Shown: positions 50,887-59,640, counted from the first letter of the stretch. The stretch: DNA of 64,000 bases from Pseudorhodobacter sp. MZDSW-24AT (GCF_002794355.1 NZ_PGOI01000008.1:310001-374000); one strand, 5' to 3'. The notes: a model not told the origin generated them from the sequence alone. A program made the numbers and translations.

Positions 50887-52164
50887 ATGTTGAACGCCGA
50901 AGTTGCCCGCCGCCGCGATGATGCCATCTCGCGCGGGGTGGGGATGATGACCCAGATCTACGCCGACCGCGCCCTGAATGCCGAGGTCTGGGACATCGAG
51001 GGCAACCGCTACATCGACTTTGCCGCAGGGATTGCCGTGGTCAACACCGGGCATTGCCATCCGCGCGTGATGGCGGCGGTGACCGAACAGCTGGGCCGCT
51101 TTACCCACACCTGCCATCAGGTGATGCCTTATGAAAACTACATCCGTCTGGCCGAGCGGCTGAACGACAAGGTGCCGGGCGATTTCGCCAAGAAAACCAT
51201 TTTCGTCACCACAGGGGCCGAGGCCTGCGAGAATGCGGTCAAGATCGCGCGCATCGCCACCGGGCGCAATGCGGTGATCGCCTTTGGCGGCGGCTTTCAC
51301 GGGCGCACCTTCATGGGCATGTCGCTGACCGGCAAGGTCGAACCCTATAAAAAGGGCTTTGGCGCGATGATGCCGGATGTGTTCCACGTTCCCTTCCCGA
51401 TGGCGCCGCATGGCATTTCCACCAAGGATGCGATGGCGGGGATTGAAAAGCTGTTCAAATCCGATCTGGACCCGGCGCGGGTGGCGGCGATTGTGTTTGA
51501 ACCCGTGCAAGGCGAAGGCGGCTTCTACCCTGCCCCCGCCGATCTGGTCAAAGGCATCCGCGCGCTGTGCGACAAGCATGGCATCGTGATGATCGCCGAT
51601 GAGGTGCAAACCGGCTTTGCCCGCACCGGGCATCTGTTCGCGATGGAAGCTTATGGCGTGGCGGCGGATCTGACGACCATGGCCAAGGGCCTTGCGGGCG
51701 GCCTGCCGCTGGCGGCGGTGACAGGCCGGGCCGAGCTGATGGATGCCGCCAATCCCGGCGGCTTGGGCGGCACCTATGCCGGCAACCCCTTGGGGATTGC
51801 CGCCGCCCATGCGGTGCTGGATGTGATCGAGGACGAAGACCTGTGCGCCCGGGCCAATGAGTTGGGCAGCCGGTTGAAGCAGCGGCTGGAGGCGATCCGC
51901 GCCACCACCCCCGAGATCATCGACATCCGGGGCCCCGGCTTCATGGTGGCGGTGGAATTTGCCAACCCCGGCACGCAAGAGCCCGACGCAGGCTTCACCG
52001 CCCGCGTGCGGATGGAGGCGCAAAAGCGCGGGCTGATCCTGCTCACCTGCGGGGTTTATGGCAATGTGGTGCGCTTCCTTGCCCCCATCACCATTCCCGA
52101 CGCGCATTTCGCCGAAGGTCTGGACATTCTGGAAGCCTCGGTCGCGGCCGCGCGCCAAGGCTGA
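50887..52164 (+). CDS. gabT: Class III aminotransferase, 4-aminobutyrate transaminase type
   Basis: A 425-residue PLP-dependent fold-type I transaminase moving an omega-amino group (typically 4-aminobutyrate) to 2-oxoglutarate. Class III motifs: IDFAAGIAVVNTGHCHPRV, TGAEACENAVKIAR, AFGGGFHGRTFMGMSLTG, IVFEPVQGEGGFYPAP, IADEVQTGFARTG and the Schiff-base Lys in TTMAKGLAGGLPLAAV. Similarity to GabT is strong, but 5-aminovalerate or beta-alanine transamination is possible, and no gabD is next to it. ATG 50887 follows GGGAGTGCC; a start at 50860 is less likely. Confidence 0.88.
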   Translation: MLNAEVARRRDDAISRGVGMMTQIYADRALNAEVWDIEGNRYIDFAAGIAVVNTGHCHPRVMAAVTEQLGRFTHTCHQVMPYENYIRLAERLNDKVPGDFAKKTIFVTTGAEACENAVKIARIATGRNAVIAFGGGFHGRTFMGMSLTGKVEPYKKGFGAMMPDVFHVPFPMAPHGISTKDAMAGIEKLFKSDLDPARVAAIVFEPVQGEGGFYPAPADLVKGIRALCDKHGIVMIADEVQTGFARTGHLFAMEAYGVAADLTTMAKGLAGGLPLAAVTGRAELMDAANPGGLGGTYAGNPLGIAAAHAVLDVIEDEDLCARANELGSRLKQRLEAIRATTPEIIDIRGPGFMVAVEFANPGTQEPDAGFTARVRMEAQKRGLILLTCGVYGNVVRFLAPITIPDAHFAEGLDILEASVAAARQG

Positions 52165-52188
52165 GCCCAAGGCTAAACACGGCCACCG

Positions 52189-52219
52189 TCCCCTGCCGCC
52201 GTCTCCCGGCGGCAAGGGG
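52189..52219 (+). terminator. Hairpin downstream of gabT
   Basis: An 8-bp perfect stem TGCCGCCG / CGGCGGCA (loop TCTCC) is extended by CCCC / GGGG with a one-base bulge; it starts 25 bases after the gabT stop. No T-run. Confidence 0.5.
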
Positions 52220-52353
52220 CGGGCTGGCAGTTTGAGCACAGTTGCGGGCTGCATGACCAGAATATGGCTCGCCTTCTGCGGAAGCTGTGGCAAGTGTTCG
52301 CGAATGAGTTGTAAGCTCTGGGCAAGACACCTGACGAACCGGCTTCTGGAAGA

Positions 52354-55300
52354 ATGACGACAGTGACTTCGTTCACCACAGACCTGCTTCAATCGCTTGA
52401 AGAAACGTCCGATCGCGACCGGTTGGACGAGGTGATGGCATGGACACTGCGCGAATGCGGCGCGCAATCCGCCCTGCTGCTGATTGGCGCGCCGGATGCC
52501 AGCGCCTTTCTGCGCATGGCATGGCCCGAGTCAGAGCTGGAGCCTTTGTGCGCGCTGTTTGCGGGCGCGGCCCCACCACCCGACGGCCCTGCCCCCGGCC
52601 AGTTCCGCATCAGCCTTGGCCTGATCGCGGGCCTGCCGGCCCACCTGCTTTTGACGCTGCGTTCAGACAGGGTGCCGCCCGAGGTGCAGCGCGCGCTGGA
52701 CGGGTTGCGCGCTGTGCTGCGGATCACGGTGGAGGCCGTGTTGTCCCGCCGCAATTCGGACCGGCTGACCGAGCTTGCCGGGCTGGTCGGGGTCTGGGTC
52801 TGGGATATGGATGCGCAGGGCAATGTGACCTATCTGACCTCGCCCAAGGACGGTGAAGGCGGGCCCGGTTTTCCCGAGAGCGTGCTGCGGCAGGCCGACT
52901 GGGCGGGCACCGACTGGTCGGAGATCCGCGCGCGGCTCCCGCAGAAAACACCCTTTCGCAGCCTCGTGCACGCGGTCACGCTGGCGGATGGCAGCAAACG
53001 CTGGCTGCGCAGCAGCGCGACCCCGCGCCGCGACAAAGATGGCCGCTTTCTGGGCTTTACCGGGATCAGTTCCGAACGCGCCGATCCTTCGGTCAAGGAA
53101 CACAATGCCATTGCGGCACATCAGCGTTTGCAAGCCATCCTTGGGGTGCTGCCGGATCTGGTGTTTGAGCTGACGGAAGATGGCCGCTACACTGATTTCA
53201 TGGCGGGCCCTTCTGACATACTGGGCGACGCGCGCGAAACCTTGCCGGGCAAGACGCTGGAAGAAGCGCTTCCGCCCGATGTGGCCGCCCGCAGCCGGAA
53301 AAGCCTGAACGAAGCGCTCAAGACGGGCCGCAGCGCCTCCAACCGCTTCAAACTGATGACCCCGCTTGGCCTGCGCTGGTTCGAGGCCACAGCCGCGCGC
53401 AAGCTGGGCCGATCGAAAGAAGACCCCAGCACGGTGATCTTTGTCGTGCATGACGTGACGCGCGACATGCAGATCTCGGAAGATCTGGGGCGGCTGGGGC
53501 GGGTGGTCGAGAACATGTCGAATCTGGTGGCGCTGGTCGACACCGATCAGACCATCACATGGGTCAACCGGGCGTGGGAAACCCGCACCGGCTGGACCCT
53601 GCCCGAAGTGATCGGGCGCAAACTGGCCGATGTGGTGCGCGGCAAATACAGCGAACCGCGAAACGCGGCCGAGGTGACACGCGCCATCAAACTGGCACAG
53701 CCCTATCACGGCTCTACCATCAATTTTGATCGGAATGGCGTGGGATATTGGATCGATTTCAACATCCTGCCCCTGCATGACCGGGAAGGCAAAGTGAACG
53801 GTTATGTCTCGATCGAAACCGATGTCACCGCGCAAAAGGAAAGCGAAGCCCAGATGGCGCAACTGGCCGATGAGGCCGACCGGACGCGCGCGCAACTTTA
53901 CAATGCCATCGAAACCCTGCCCGACGGGGTGCTGATCTGGGATTCGAACGAACGGCTGGTCTTTGCCAATTCCGCCTACAAGCGCATGTATTCCGAAGCG
54001 GCCAAGGACATGGTGCCGGGGGCCGCGCAGGAGGATTTGCTGCGCATCGGTCTGGCAAAAAAGGCCTTTCCCGAAGCCTTCGGGCGCGAGGAAGACTGGC
54101 TGCGCGAACAACTGGAACGCTATCGCAACCCCAACACCGACGAGGTTCAGCGCGCAGGCGATCGCTGGATCCGCCGGGTGGACCTGCGCACGCCCGATGG
54201 CGGGCGCATCGCGGTGCGCATCGACACCACCGAACGTCACCGCCAGCTGCGCGCCTTGGACGAGGCGCATCGGTCGCTGGCCGAAGCGCGCGATTCCCTT
54301 GCGCAGGTCATCGAAAGCGCCGATGTCGGCACATGGCATTGGCGGGTGGACACGGGCGCGCTCCAGATCGGCGGGCGCTATGCGCAGATGCTGGGCTACA
54401 CGCCCGAAGAACTGGGCGACCCCACCAACGATACCTTCCGCAATCTGGTTCATCCCGACGACATGTCCCGGCTCGACATGACCGAGATGGACGATTTCGC
54501 CCCCCTTCCCGACGGGCGCGAACCGGTGCGCGAGCATCAGCTGCGGATGCGGCGCAAGGATGGCAGCTGGGCATGGATCCTGTCCCGTTCGGCCGTCACC
54601 GAACGCTCGGCCGACCGCAAGCACAAGGCAGTGGTGGGCATCCATCTGGACATCACCGAACGCAAGAAGCTGGAAGACCTTGTGCTCAGCAATCAGGCCT
54701 TCTTGGCCGAGGTGATGGATGCGTCGATTTCCGCCATCGTCGTGATCGACAGCGCCGGGTTCATCACCTATGCCAACGCCGAGGCAGAGCGCATCCTGGG
54801 CCGTCCACGGGCCGTGATGGAAGGGATGGACTTCAAGGATGCGATCTGGCGCATCACCCATGCCGATGGCAGCCCGATGCCGGTGGAAGCGCTGCCGGTG
54901 GCCCGAGCGCTTGCAGAAGACCGCATCGTGCGCGATGTGCGGCTTGCGATCGAGCTTGAGGATGGCACCCGGCGCGTGCTTTCGGTCAATGCGGTGCCGC
55001 ATCAGGGCATAGATCCGTCAAACCCCGAGCGGCGCATCATCGCCACCTTTGTCGACATCACCGAAGATCTCGCCAAGGCCGCCCGGCTGGAGCAGGCGCT
55101 TGTCGAGGCCAAGACCGCCAGCCAGTCGAAATCGACCTTCCTTGCCAATATGAGCCACGAAATCCGCACGCCCCTCAACGGCGTGCTGGGGATGGCGGAA
55201 TTGCTGGACGGGCTGATCGACGATCCGCGTCGCAAAGAAATGATTGGAACCATTCGCCGGTCTGGGGAGTTGTTGCTCAACGTCATCAACGAAGTCCTGG

Positions 55301-56250
55301 ATATGTCCAAGATCGAAGCTGGCAAGATGATCATTGAGCGGATCCCTTTCGTGCCCGCCGAGGTCGCGCGGCAGATCGAGCCGCTGCATGGGCTGCGGGC
55401 CGAAGAAAAGGGTCTGGACTTCGAGGTTCTGACCAATCCAGGCGCGGAAAAGCTGCGGCTGGGGGATTCCTTCCGCATCCAGCAAATCCTGAACAACCTG
55501 CTGAGCAATGCGATCAAGTTCACCGAAAGCGGCTCTGTGTCGCTGGTGATGTCGGCGCGCGACGGCAAGCCCCTGACCATCGAGGTGAGCGACACCGGCA
55601 TCGGCATGTCGCCCGAACAGGTGGACCGTGTGTTCGACAATTTCGAACAGGCCGAAGGCGGCACCACGCGCCGCTTTGGGGGCACGGGTCTGGGCATGCC
55701 CATCGTGCGCAATCTGGTCGAACTGATGGGCGGCACCGTCACGGTGTCGAGCAAGCTGGGCCAAGGCACCCGGGTGCGGATCACCCTGCCCTTGGACGAG
55801 ACCACCGAACCGGCAGCACCCGAACCCGCGCGCAGCGAGCAGACCGTGCTGAAATCGCTGCGCGGGGTGTCGCTGCTGATCGCCGACGATTCCCCAACCA
55901 ACCGCATCGTCATCAGCGAGATGCTCAAGGACACCGGGGCCGAGATTGTGCTGGCCATCAACGGCTCGGAGGCGGTCGACCTTTGGCGGCAGCGGGCAGA
56001 GGCCGGGAAGCCCTTCGACATGCTCATCCTCGACATCGCCATGCCGGTGCTGGATGGCATCGGGGCACTGAACGCGATCCGCAAGCACACCCAGCGCGGC
56101 GCACAGGCACCGGCCATCGCGGTGACGGCCAATGCGATGTCGCATCAGGTGTCGGAATACATCATGGCGGGCTTTGATTCGCATGTTCCCAAACCCTTCC
56201 GCCAAGCCGAATTGCTGCATGCAATCTCAACGCTTCTTCTGCGGAAATGA
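52354..56250 (+). CDS. Hybrid sensor histidine kinase with six PAS domains
   Basis: A 1298-residue kinase with no signal peptide or membrane helix, so a soluble sensor. After an N-terminal region of uncertain fold (1-135) come six PAS-like units starting near residues 143, 258, 390, 513, 648 and 785 (for example MLGYTPEELGD and NAEAERILGRP, with PAC segments such as VVGIHLDITERKK). The dimerisation/HisKA domain has FLANMSHEIRTPLNGVLGM (His935), the HATPase has NNLLSNAIKFTE, DTGIGM and GGTGLGMPIV, and a C-terminal receiver carries Asp1227 (LILDIAMPVLDG). Final phosphotransfer would need a separate Hpt, and one is encoded at 57899. The signal sensed is unknown. Confidence 0.93.
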   Translation: MTTVTSFTTDLLQSLEETSDRDRLDEVMAWTLRECGAQSALLLIGAPDASAFLRMAWPESELEPLCALFAGAAPPPDGPAPGQFRISLGLIAGLPAHLLLTLRSDRVPPEVQRALDGLRAVLRITVEAVLSRRNSDRLTELAGLVGVWVWDMDAQGNVTYLTSPKDGEGGPGFPESVLRQADWAGTDWSEIRARLPQKTPFRSLVHAVTLADGSKRWLRSSATPRRDKDGRFLGFTGISSERADPSVKEHNAIAAHQRLQAILGVLPDLVFELTEDGRYTDFMAGPSDILGDARETLPGKTLEEALPPDVAARSRKSLNEALKTGRSASNRFKLMTPLGLRWFEATAARKLGRSKEDPSTVIFVVHDVTRDMQISEDLGRLGRVVENMSNLVALVDTDQTITWVNRAWETRTGWTLPEVIGRKLADVVRGKYSEPRNAAEVTRAIKLAQPYHGSTINFDRNGVGYWIDFNILPLHDREGKVNGYVSIETDVTAQKESEAQMAQLADEADRTRAQLYNAIETLPDGVLIWDSNERLVFANSAYKRMYSEAAKDMVPGAAQEDLLRIGLAKKAFPEAFGREEDWLREQLERYRNPNTDEVQRAGDRWIRRVDLRTPDGGRIAVRIDTTERHRQLRALDEAHRSLAEARDSLAQVIESADVGTWHWRVDTGALQIGGRYAQMLGYTPEELGDPTNDTFRNLVHPDDMSRLDMTEMDDFAPLPDGREPVREHQLRMRRKDGSWAWILSRSAVTERSADRKHKAVVGIHLDITERKKLEDLVLSNQAFLAEVMDASISAIVVIDSAGFITYANAEAERILGRPRAVMEGMDFKDAIWRITHADGSPMPVEALPVARALAEDRIVRDVRLAIELEDGTRRVLSVNAVPHQGIDPSNPERRIIATFVDITEDLAKAARLEQALVEAKTASQSKSTFLANMSHEIRTPLNGVLGMAELLDGLIDDPRRKEMIGTIRRSGELLLNVINEVLDMSKIEAGKMIIERIPFVPAEVARQIEPLHGLRAEEKGLDFEVLTNPGAEKLRLGDSFRIQQILNNLLSNAIKFTESGSVSLVMSARDGKPLTIEVSDTGIGMSPEQVDRVFDNFEQAEGGTTRRFGGTGLGMPIVRNLVELMGGTVTVSSKLGQGTRVRITLPLDETTEPAAPEPARSEQTVLKSLRGVSLLIADDSPTNRIVISEMLKDTGAEIVLAINGSEAVDLWRQRAEAGKPFDMLILDIAMPVLDGIGALNAIRKHTQRGAQAPAIAVTANAMSHQVSEYIMAGFDSHVPKPFRQAELLHAISTLLLRK

Positions 56251-56268
56251 CACAATCCTTGCGCGCAT

Positions 56269-56289
56269 TTCACAACCCAAAATTGTGAA
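56269..56289. promoter_or_regulatory. Inverted repeat TTCACAA-N7-TTGTGAA
   Basis: Perfect 7-bp arms 19 bases after the hybrid-kinase stop and about 160 bases before the receiver gene, in an AT-rich patch. It is too AT-rich for a strong terminator, and suits an operator for the downstream receiver operon. Confidence 0.45.
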
Positions 56290-56380
56290 CGTTAACGGCG
56301 CATTCCGGATACCGGGTAATGGGGCGGCAAGAGCCCATTTTAATCCTTGGTGCAGCCACAATCTGATGGGATAAGAGCGC

Positions 56381-56464
56381 ATGAATTATGTCCATTACGC
56401 GTTGACCATCAAGTTAGTTGCAGTGTGTGTCCGAGGGGGGCTCAGTAATGACCCGGGTTGTTGA
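56381..56464 (+). CDS. Possible 27-codon upstream ORF overlapping the receiver gene
   Basis: ATG at 56381 (product begins MNYVHYALTIKLVAVCVRG) ends with TGA at 56462-56464, 17 bases into the response-regulator gene in another frame. A GGGATAAGAG purine run precedes it. It could be a leader peptide or chance; there is no sequence family to support it. Confidence 0.25.
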   Translation: MNYVHYALTIKLVAVCVRGGLSNDPGC

Positions 56465-56876
56465 CACTTCGCCAGCAGTAGTTCTGCTGGCCGAAGACGA
56501 TGAAATCAATCAGCAGGTTGTCCGTCATCTTCTGGCGGACTTTCCTTTTATTGACCTGGTGGTGGCGTCCGATGGCAAGATGGCGCTGGAAGCGGCCATT
56601 TCGCGCCCGTTCGATCTGATGATCTTTGACCGTCAGATGCCGCTGATCACCGGGGACCGGGTGATCCGGCATCTCAAGGCCGCGCGCACCCCCAACACAC
56701 AAACCCCGATCATCCAGTTCACGGCGGAGGTGACCCATGCCACCCTTGACCCGGGCCAGAATGATCACGCCGATGCGGTCATCCCCAAGCCGATCCCGGC
56801 CGATGTCTTCCGTTCTACGGTTCTGCGTCTGCTGAACCGGCAGCCCAATCTGGGTGCCGAAAAGATTCACAGTTAA
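56448..56876 (+). CDS. Single-domain response regulator
   Basis: A 142-residue receiver domain without output domain. Acidic pocket AEDDEINQQVV, phospho-acceptor Asp61 (LMIFDRQMPLITG), Thr in QFTAEVT and the Lys in VIPKPIPADVF are all present. Such proteins act as phosphate shuttles or by protein contact. The sequence resembles the receiver of hybrid kinases. ATG 56448 follows GAGGGGGG. It lies between the hybrid kinase and a receiver-GGDEF protein. Confidence 0.88.
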   Translation: MTRVVDTSPAVVLLAEDDEINQQVVRHLLADFPFIDLVVASDGKMALEAAISRPFDLMIFDRQMPLITGDRVIRHLKAARTPNTQTPIIQFTAEVTHATLDPGQNDHADAVIPKPIPADVFRSTVLRLLNRQPNLGAEKIHS

Positions 56877-56936
56877 CGCCGTATTTATGCCGTAAATGCC
56901 AGCTTAGGTTGTGCGAAGCAACTGCGGGTGGTGAAG

Positions 56937-57896
56937 ATGTCTTCGAGCATGAGGTATTTGGCGGTCGATGATGATCCGGCGTTTCACTTTGTTCTGACGA
57001 AGACGATGACCCATCTTGGCTACCAAGCCCCGGTTTGCGTGATGTCCGCAGACGAGGCCTTGGCTTGGCTTGCCGACCCGCAAGAACACTTCGACGCCAT
57101 CCTGCTCGACATTCAGATGCCCGGAACCAGCGGAATCGAAGCCTGTCGGCTGATCCGCGACATGCCCCACCGCCGCGATACGCCGATCATGATGATCACC
57201 ACCATGAACGGGCGCGAATATGTGGATCAGGCCTTCGCCTATGGCGCGACCGATTACCTGACCAAACCGATCAACCGGATCGAATTGCAAGCGCGTCTGG
57301 GCATGCTGGACCGCTTGGTGAAGGAACAGGCGCATCTGCGCTCGCTTCAGTTTGCTATGGAGTCGATGGACGACATGCAAAGCTTTGGCTTTGCGTTCGA
57401 AGACGCGGTTGCCTTGCCGAAGTGCGGATCCTTGATCGAATATCTGGCGCTGGAAAACCACCTGCTCACGCTCAGCCGGCTCAAGCTGCATGCGCATACT
57501 GCCCTTGCCTTTCAAGTGGTGGGCAGCGGCTCGCTGTTCAAGCGGCTGGATCGTGTGGCCTTTCTGGATTGCATGGCCGATGTCGGGTCGGCCATCGCGG
57601 CCTGCCTGAAGCGGCAGACCTTTCTGCTGGCCTATGCGGGCAGCGGCGAATTCGTGGCCGTGCTCAACCGGACCGAACCTGTCGATATGCTGGAGCTGGA
57701 GAACGAGCTGGCGTCCGAGCTGATGGTCTATGATGCCGTCTATGAAAGTCTGGGCCTGCCGATGTTGCAGGTGCGGATCGGCGCGACCGTGCATTCCGGC
57801 CTGTTCTCCACCTCGGCAGTGAAAACGATGCTTGGCCGCGCCCGCGCCGCCGTGCGCGGACAATCGGGTTACCAGATGCAGTATTTGGCAGGGTAA
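56937..57896 (+). CDS. Receiver plus degenerate GGDEF-like domain protein
   Basis: A 319-residue response regulator. The receiver (about 1-125) has VDDDPAFHFVLTK, phospho-acceptor Asp58 (AILLDIQMPGTSG) and the Lys in YLTKPINRIE. The C-terminal 180 residues look like a GGDEF fold in which the catalytic motif is GSGEF (residues 235-239, AYAGSGEFVAVL), so diguanylate cyclase activity is doubtful; the upstream half of the domain is also divergent. GTG starts at 56928/56931 are possible; ATG 56937 was used. The stop at 57896 lies two bases before the Hpt gene. Confidence 0.8.
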   Translation: MSSSMRYLAVDDDPAFHFVLTKTMTHLGYQAPVCVMSADEALAWLADPQEHFDAILLDIQMPGTSGIEACRLIRDMPHRRDTPIMMITTMNGREYVDQAFAYGATDYLTKPINRIELQARLGMLDRLVKEQAHLRSLQFAMESMDDMQSFGFAFEDAVALPKCGSLIEYLALENHLLTLSRLKLHAHTALAFQVVGSGSLFKRLDRVAFLDCMADVGSAIAACLKRQTFLLAYAGSGEFVAVLNRTEPVDMLELENELASELMVYDAVYESLGLPMLQVRIGATVHSGLFSTSAVKTMLGRARAAVRGQSGYQMQYLAG

Positions 57897-57898
57897 AA

Positions 57899-58279
57899 AT
57901 GCAGCATGACACGCGACTTGTGATGACCGGCGTTCTGGGCGAGGTCAATTCTTGGGCCGAGTCCATCCTGCCGCAATTTCTTGACATGACGGCAGGCCGT
58001 CAGATCGAACTGGATGTCGCACGCTTTTCCCTGCTGTCGGGGGGCGATGCTTTTGAAGCCGTGCAAGACATCGGGCGAATGGCCCATAAAATCGCGGGAA
58101 CCGCCGCCAGCTTTGGCTTTGCCGCCTTGGGCGATCAGGCGCAAGAGGTGGAGGGTCTGTGTCTGCGGATCGAACGCATGCCACCGGCGGCCCTTGCAAC
58201 CGCAGCCCACAGCGAAATGCTGCCAGCGCTGGAACGGCTTATGCTTGAGCTGGACCTGATCTTGGTGACGCCGCTTTGA
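57899..58279 (+). CDS. Histidine phosphotransfer (Hpt) protein
   Basis: A 126-residue free-standing Hpt protein. The phospho-accepting His63 is in MAHKIAGTAASFGFAALGDQA, with helical flanks and a late ALERLMLELDLI helix. It completes the local phosphorelay: hybrid kinase His935 to Asp1227, then His63, then Asp61 or Asp58 of the two regulators. Starts two bases after the preceding stop. Confidence 0.88.
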   Translation: MQHDTRLVMTGVLGEVNSWAESILPQFLDMTAGRQIELDVARFSLLSGGDAFEAVQDIGRMAHKIAGTAASFGFAALGDQAQEVEGLCLRIERMPPAALATAAHSEMLPALERLMLELDLILVTPL

Positions 58280-58308
58280 TCCGGCGCGCCCCCTGCCCCG
58301 CGTCCGTC

Positions 58309-58331
58309 ACAGGCCCGGCTTCCGGGCCTGT
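58309..58331 (+). terminator. Terminator of the phosphorelay operon
   Basis: A perfect 10-bp stem ACAGGCCCGG / CCGGGCCTGT with loop CTT begins 30 bases after the Hpt stop. It is followed by TTCGCATTT rather than a strict T-run. Confidence 0.7.
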
Positions 58332-58405
58332 TCGCATTTGCGCGCCCCCGCGCAGGCGCGATGGCGAAAGGGCGCCGAAAATCAACGAGTCACATTTTGA
58401 TGACT

Positions 58406-58431
58406 GGAACCTTTCGCTCCTTTGCCGCGTT
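58406..58431 (+). promoter_or_regulatory. Possible ECF-type promoter GGAAC-N17-CGTT
   Basis: GGAAC at 58406-58410 and CGTT at 58428-58431 match the consensus of the alphaproteobacterial general stress sigma factor (EcfG), 47 bases before the lipoprotein start. Some Rhodobacteraceae may lack EcfG, so this is tentative. Confidence 0.35.
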
Positions 58432-58477
58432 ATGGATGCATAGGAACACTAGTTTGCCAATTCAACGAGGCCTCTCC

Positions 58478-58735
58478 ATGAAAAAATTCGCCCTTCTCTC
58501 CGCTGTCGCCCTGTCCTTGGCCGCTTGCCAAACCTCTGACCAGAACGCCGCTCTGGGCGCTTTGGGCGGTGCGGCTGTCGGCGCGGCCGTCTCTTCGGGC
58601 AGCGACCGCACCACCGGCGCACTGATCGGTGCAGCCGCAGGCGTTGCGGCCTCGACCCTGATCGGCCCCGCACAGCAGCGCGGCCAGTGCTACTACCGCG
58701 ACCAGAACGGCAACCGCTTCATCGCGGCCTGCTGA
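58478..58735 (+). CDS. Glycine-zipper lipoprotein (second copy in window)
   Basis: An 85-residue predicted lipoprotein. The signal ends in lipobox LAAC (Cys17); the mature part has glycine-zipper helices (LGALGGAAVGAAV, GALIGAAAGVAAS) and a C-terminal RGQCYYRDQNGNRFIAAC with two Cys. The architecture matches the 20000-20242 protein though identity is limited. Function unknown; outer-membrane association is typical. It has its own terminator. Confidence 0.82.
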   Translation: MKKFALLSAVALSLAACQTSDQNAALGALGGAAVGAAVSSGSDRTTGALIGAAAGVAASTLIGPAQQRGQCYYRDQNGNRFIAAC

Positions 58736-58753
58736 TCTGCCGCAAGGCACAGC

Positions 58754-58785
58754 AAAGGCGGGTCCGGGCAACCGGGCCCGCCTTT
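58754..58785 (+). terminator. Rho-independent terminator
   Basis: A 14-bp stem (one G-U pair; arms 58754-58767 and 58772-58785, loop GCAA) with TTTT at its end, 19 bases after the lipoprotein stop. Strong intrinsic terminator. Confidence 0.85.
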
Positions 58786-58896
58786 TGCATGGGGCGCTCG
58801 ACGTGCGTCCCGCTTTGCGCACCTGCCAGCGGCCTTTTCACGCCGCGCCTCACCCGATAAGACCGGGGCACGCATCGCCACCCAAGGCCGCCTCGC

Positions 58897-59640
58897 ATGA
58901 CCCAAATCCCATCCGCTGCCCCGCCCGGCCTTGTTCTGACAGGCGCCTGCGTTTCGCTGGCGGGCAAGGCGGTGCTGCACGACCTGACCTTGCATCTGCA
59001 AGAGCAGCGAATCGGCATCATCGGGCGCAATGGCTCGGGCAAGTCCACGCTCTTGCGGCTGTTGGCCGGGCTGATCGCCCCCAGCACGGGCCGCGTTCAG
59101 GTGGAGGGCGTCGATCCCTTTCGTGCGCGACGCGAGATGCTGTCGCATTTGGGCATCCTGTTTCAGAACCCCGATCACCAGATCCTGTTTCCCACCGTGG
59201 AAGAGGAACTGCGCTTTGGTCTTGAGCAGATGGGCCTGCCGAAAGCCGAGGCGCAGGCGCAGGTGATGGCCTTGCTGGCCCGCCATGGCCGCAGCCATTG
59301 GCAAGGCGTCTCGACCGCCACGCTGTCACAAGGCCAGCGCCATTGGCTGTGCCTGCAAGCGGTTCTTCTGATGCAGCCGCGCAGCATTTTGCTGGACGAA
59401 CCCTTCGCCGGCTTGGATCTTCCCACGCAGGCCCGACTGACGCGGGCGTTGGCCGCGCTTCCGCAGCGGCTGATCACCATCACCCATGATCCCGGCAGTC
59501 TGGCGGGCTGTGACCGGGTGATCTGGCTCGAACACGGCCGCGTCGCCGCAGATGGCCCGCCCGAGGCGGTGCTGCCCCGCTTTGAAGCCGAGATGCAGCG
59601 ACTGGGAGGGCTGGATGCTGACGCTGACCTCGCCGGTTGA
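58897..59640 (+). CDS. bioM: Biotin ECF transporter ATPase
   Basis: A 247-residue ABC ATPase of the energy-coupling-factor type. Walker A GRNGSGKSTLLRLL, Q-loop LGILFQNPDHQILFPT with the EcfA-typical NPDHQ, signature SQGQRHWLCLQ, Walker B SILLDEPFAGLD and H-loop ITHDP. With BioN and BioY it imports biotin. The gene order M-N-Y in one strand with a 26-base overlap to bioN is the Rhodobacter-type arrangement. No BioR box was recognised upstream. Confidence 0.93.
   Translation: MTQIPSAAPPGLVLTGACVSLAGKAVLHDLTLHLQEQRIGIIGRNGSGKSTLLRLLAGLIAPSTGRVQVEGVDPFRARREMLSHLGILFQNPDHQILFPTVEEELRFGLEQMGLPKAEAQAQVMALLARHGRSHWQGVSTATLSQGQRHWLCLQAVLLMQPRSILLDEPFAGLDLPTQARLTRALAALPQRLITITHDPGSLAGCDRVIWLEHGRVAADGPPEAVLPRFEAEMQRLGGLDADADLAG

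Noticed and set aside
52663-55002. A 779-codon open frame opposite the hybrid kinase
   Set aside because: Shadow of the PAS-rich coding region on the plus strand, which has intact kinase motifs.
58800-58896. Search for a BioR box (TTATCTATAA-like) before bioM, and GCTATCTACAG before aroQ
   Set aside because: No match to the palindrome upstream of bioM; the aroQ sequence shares only the central ATCTA, which is too short to claim.
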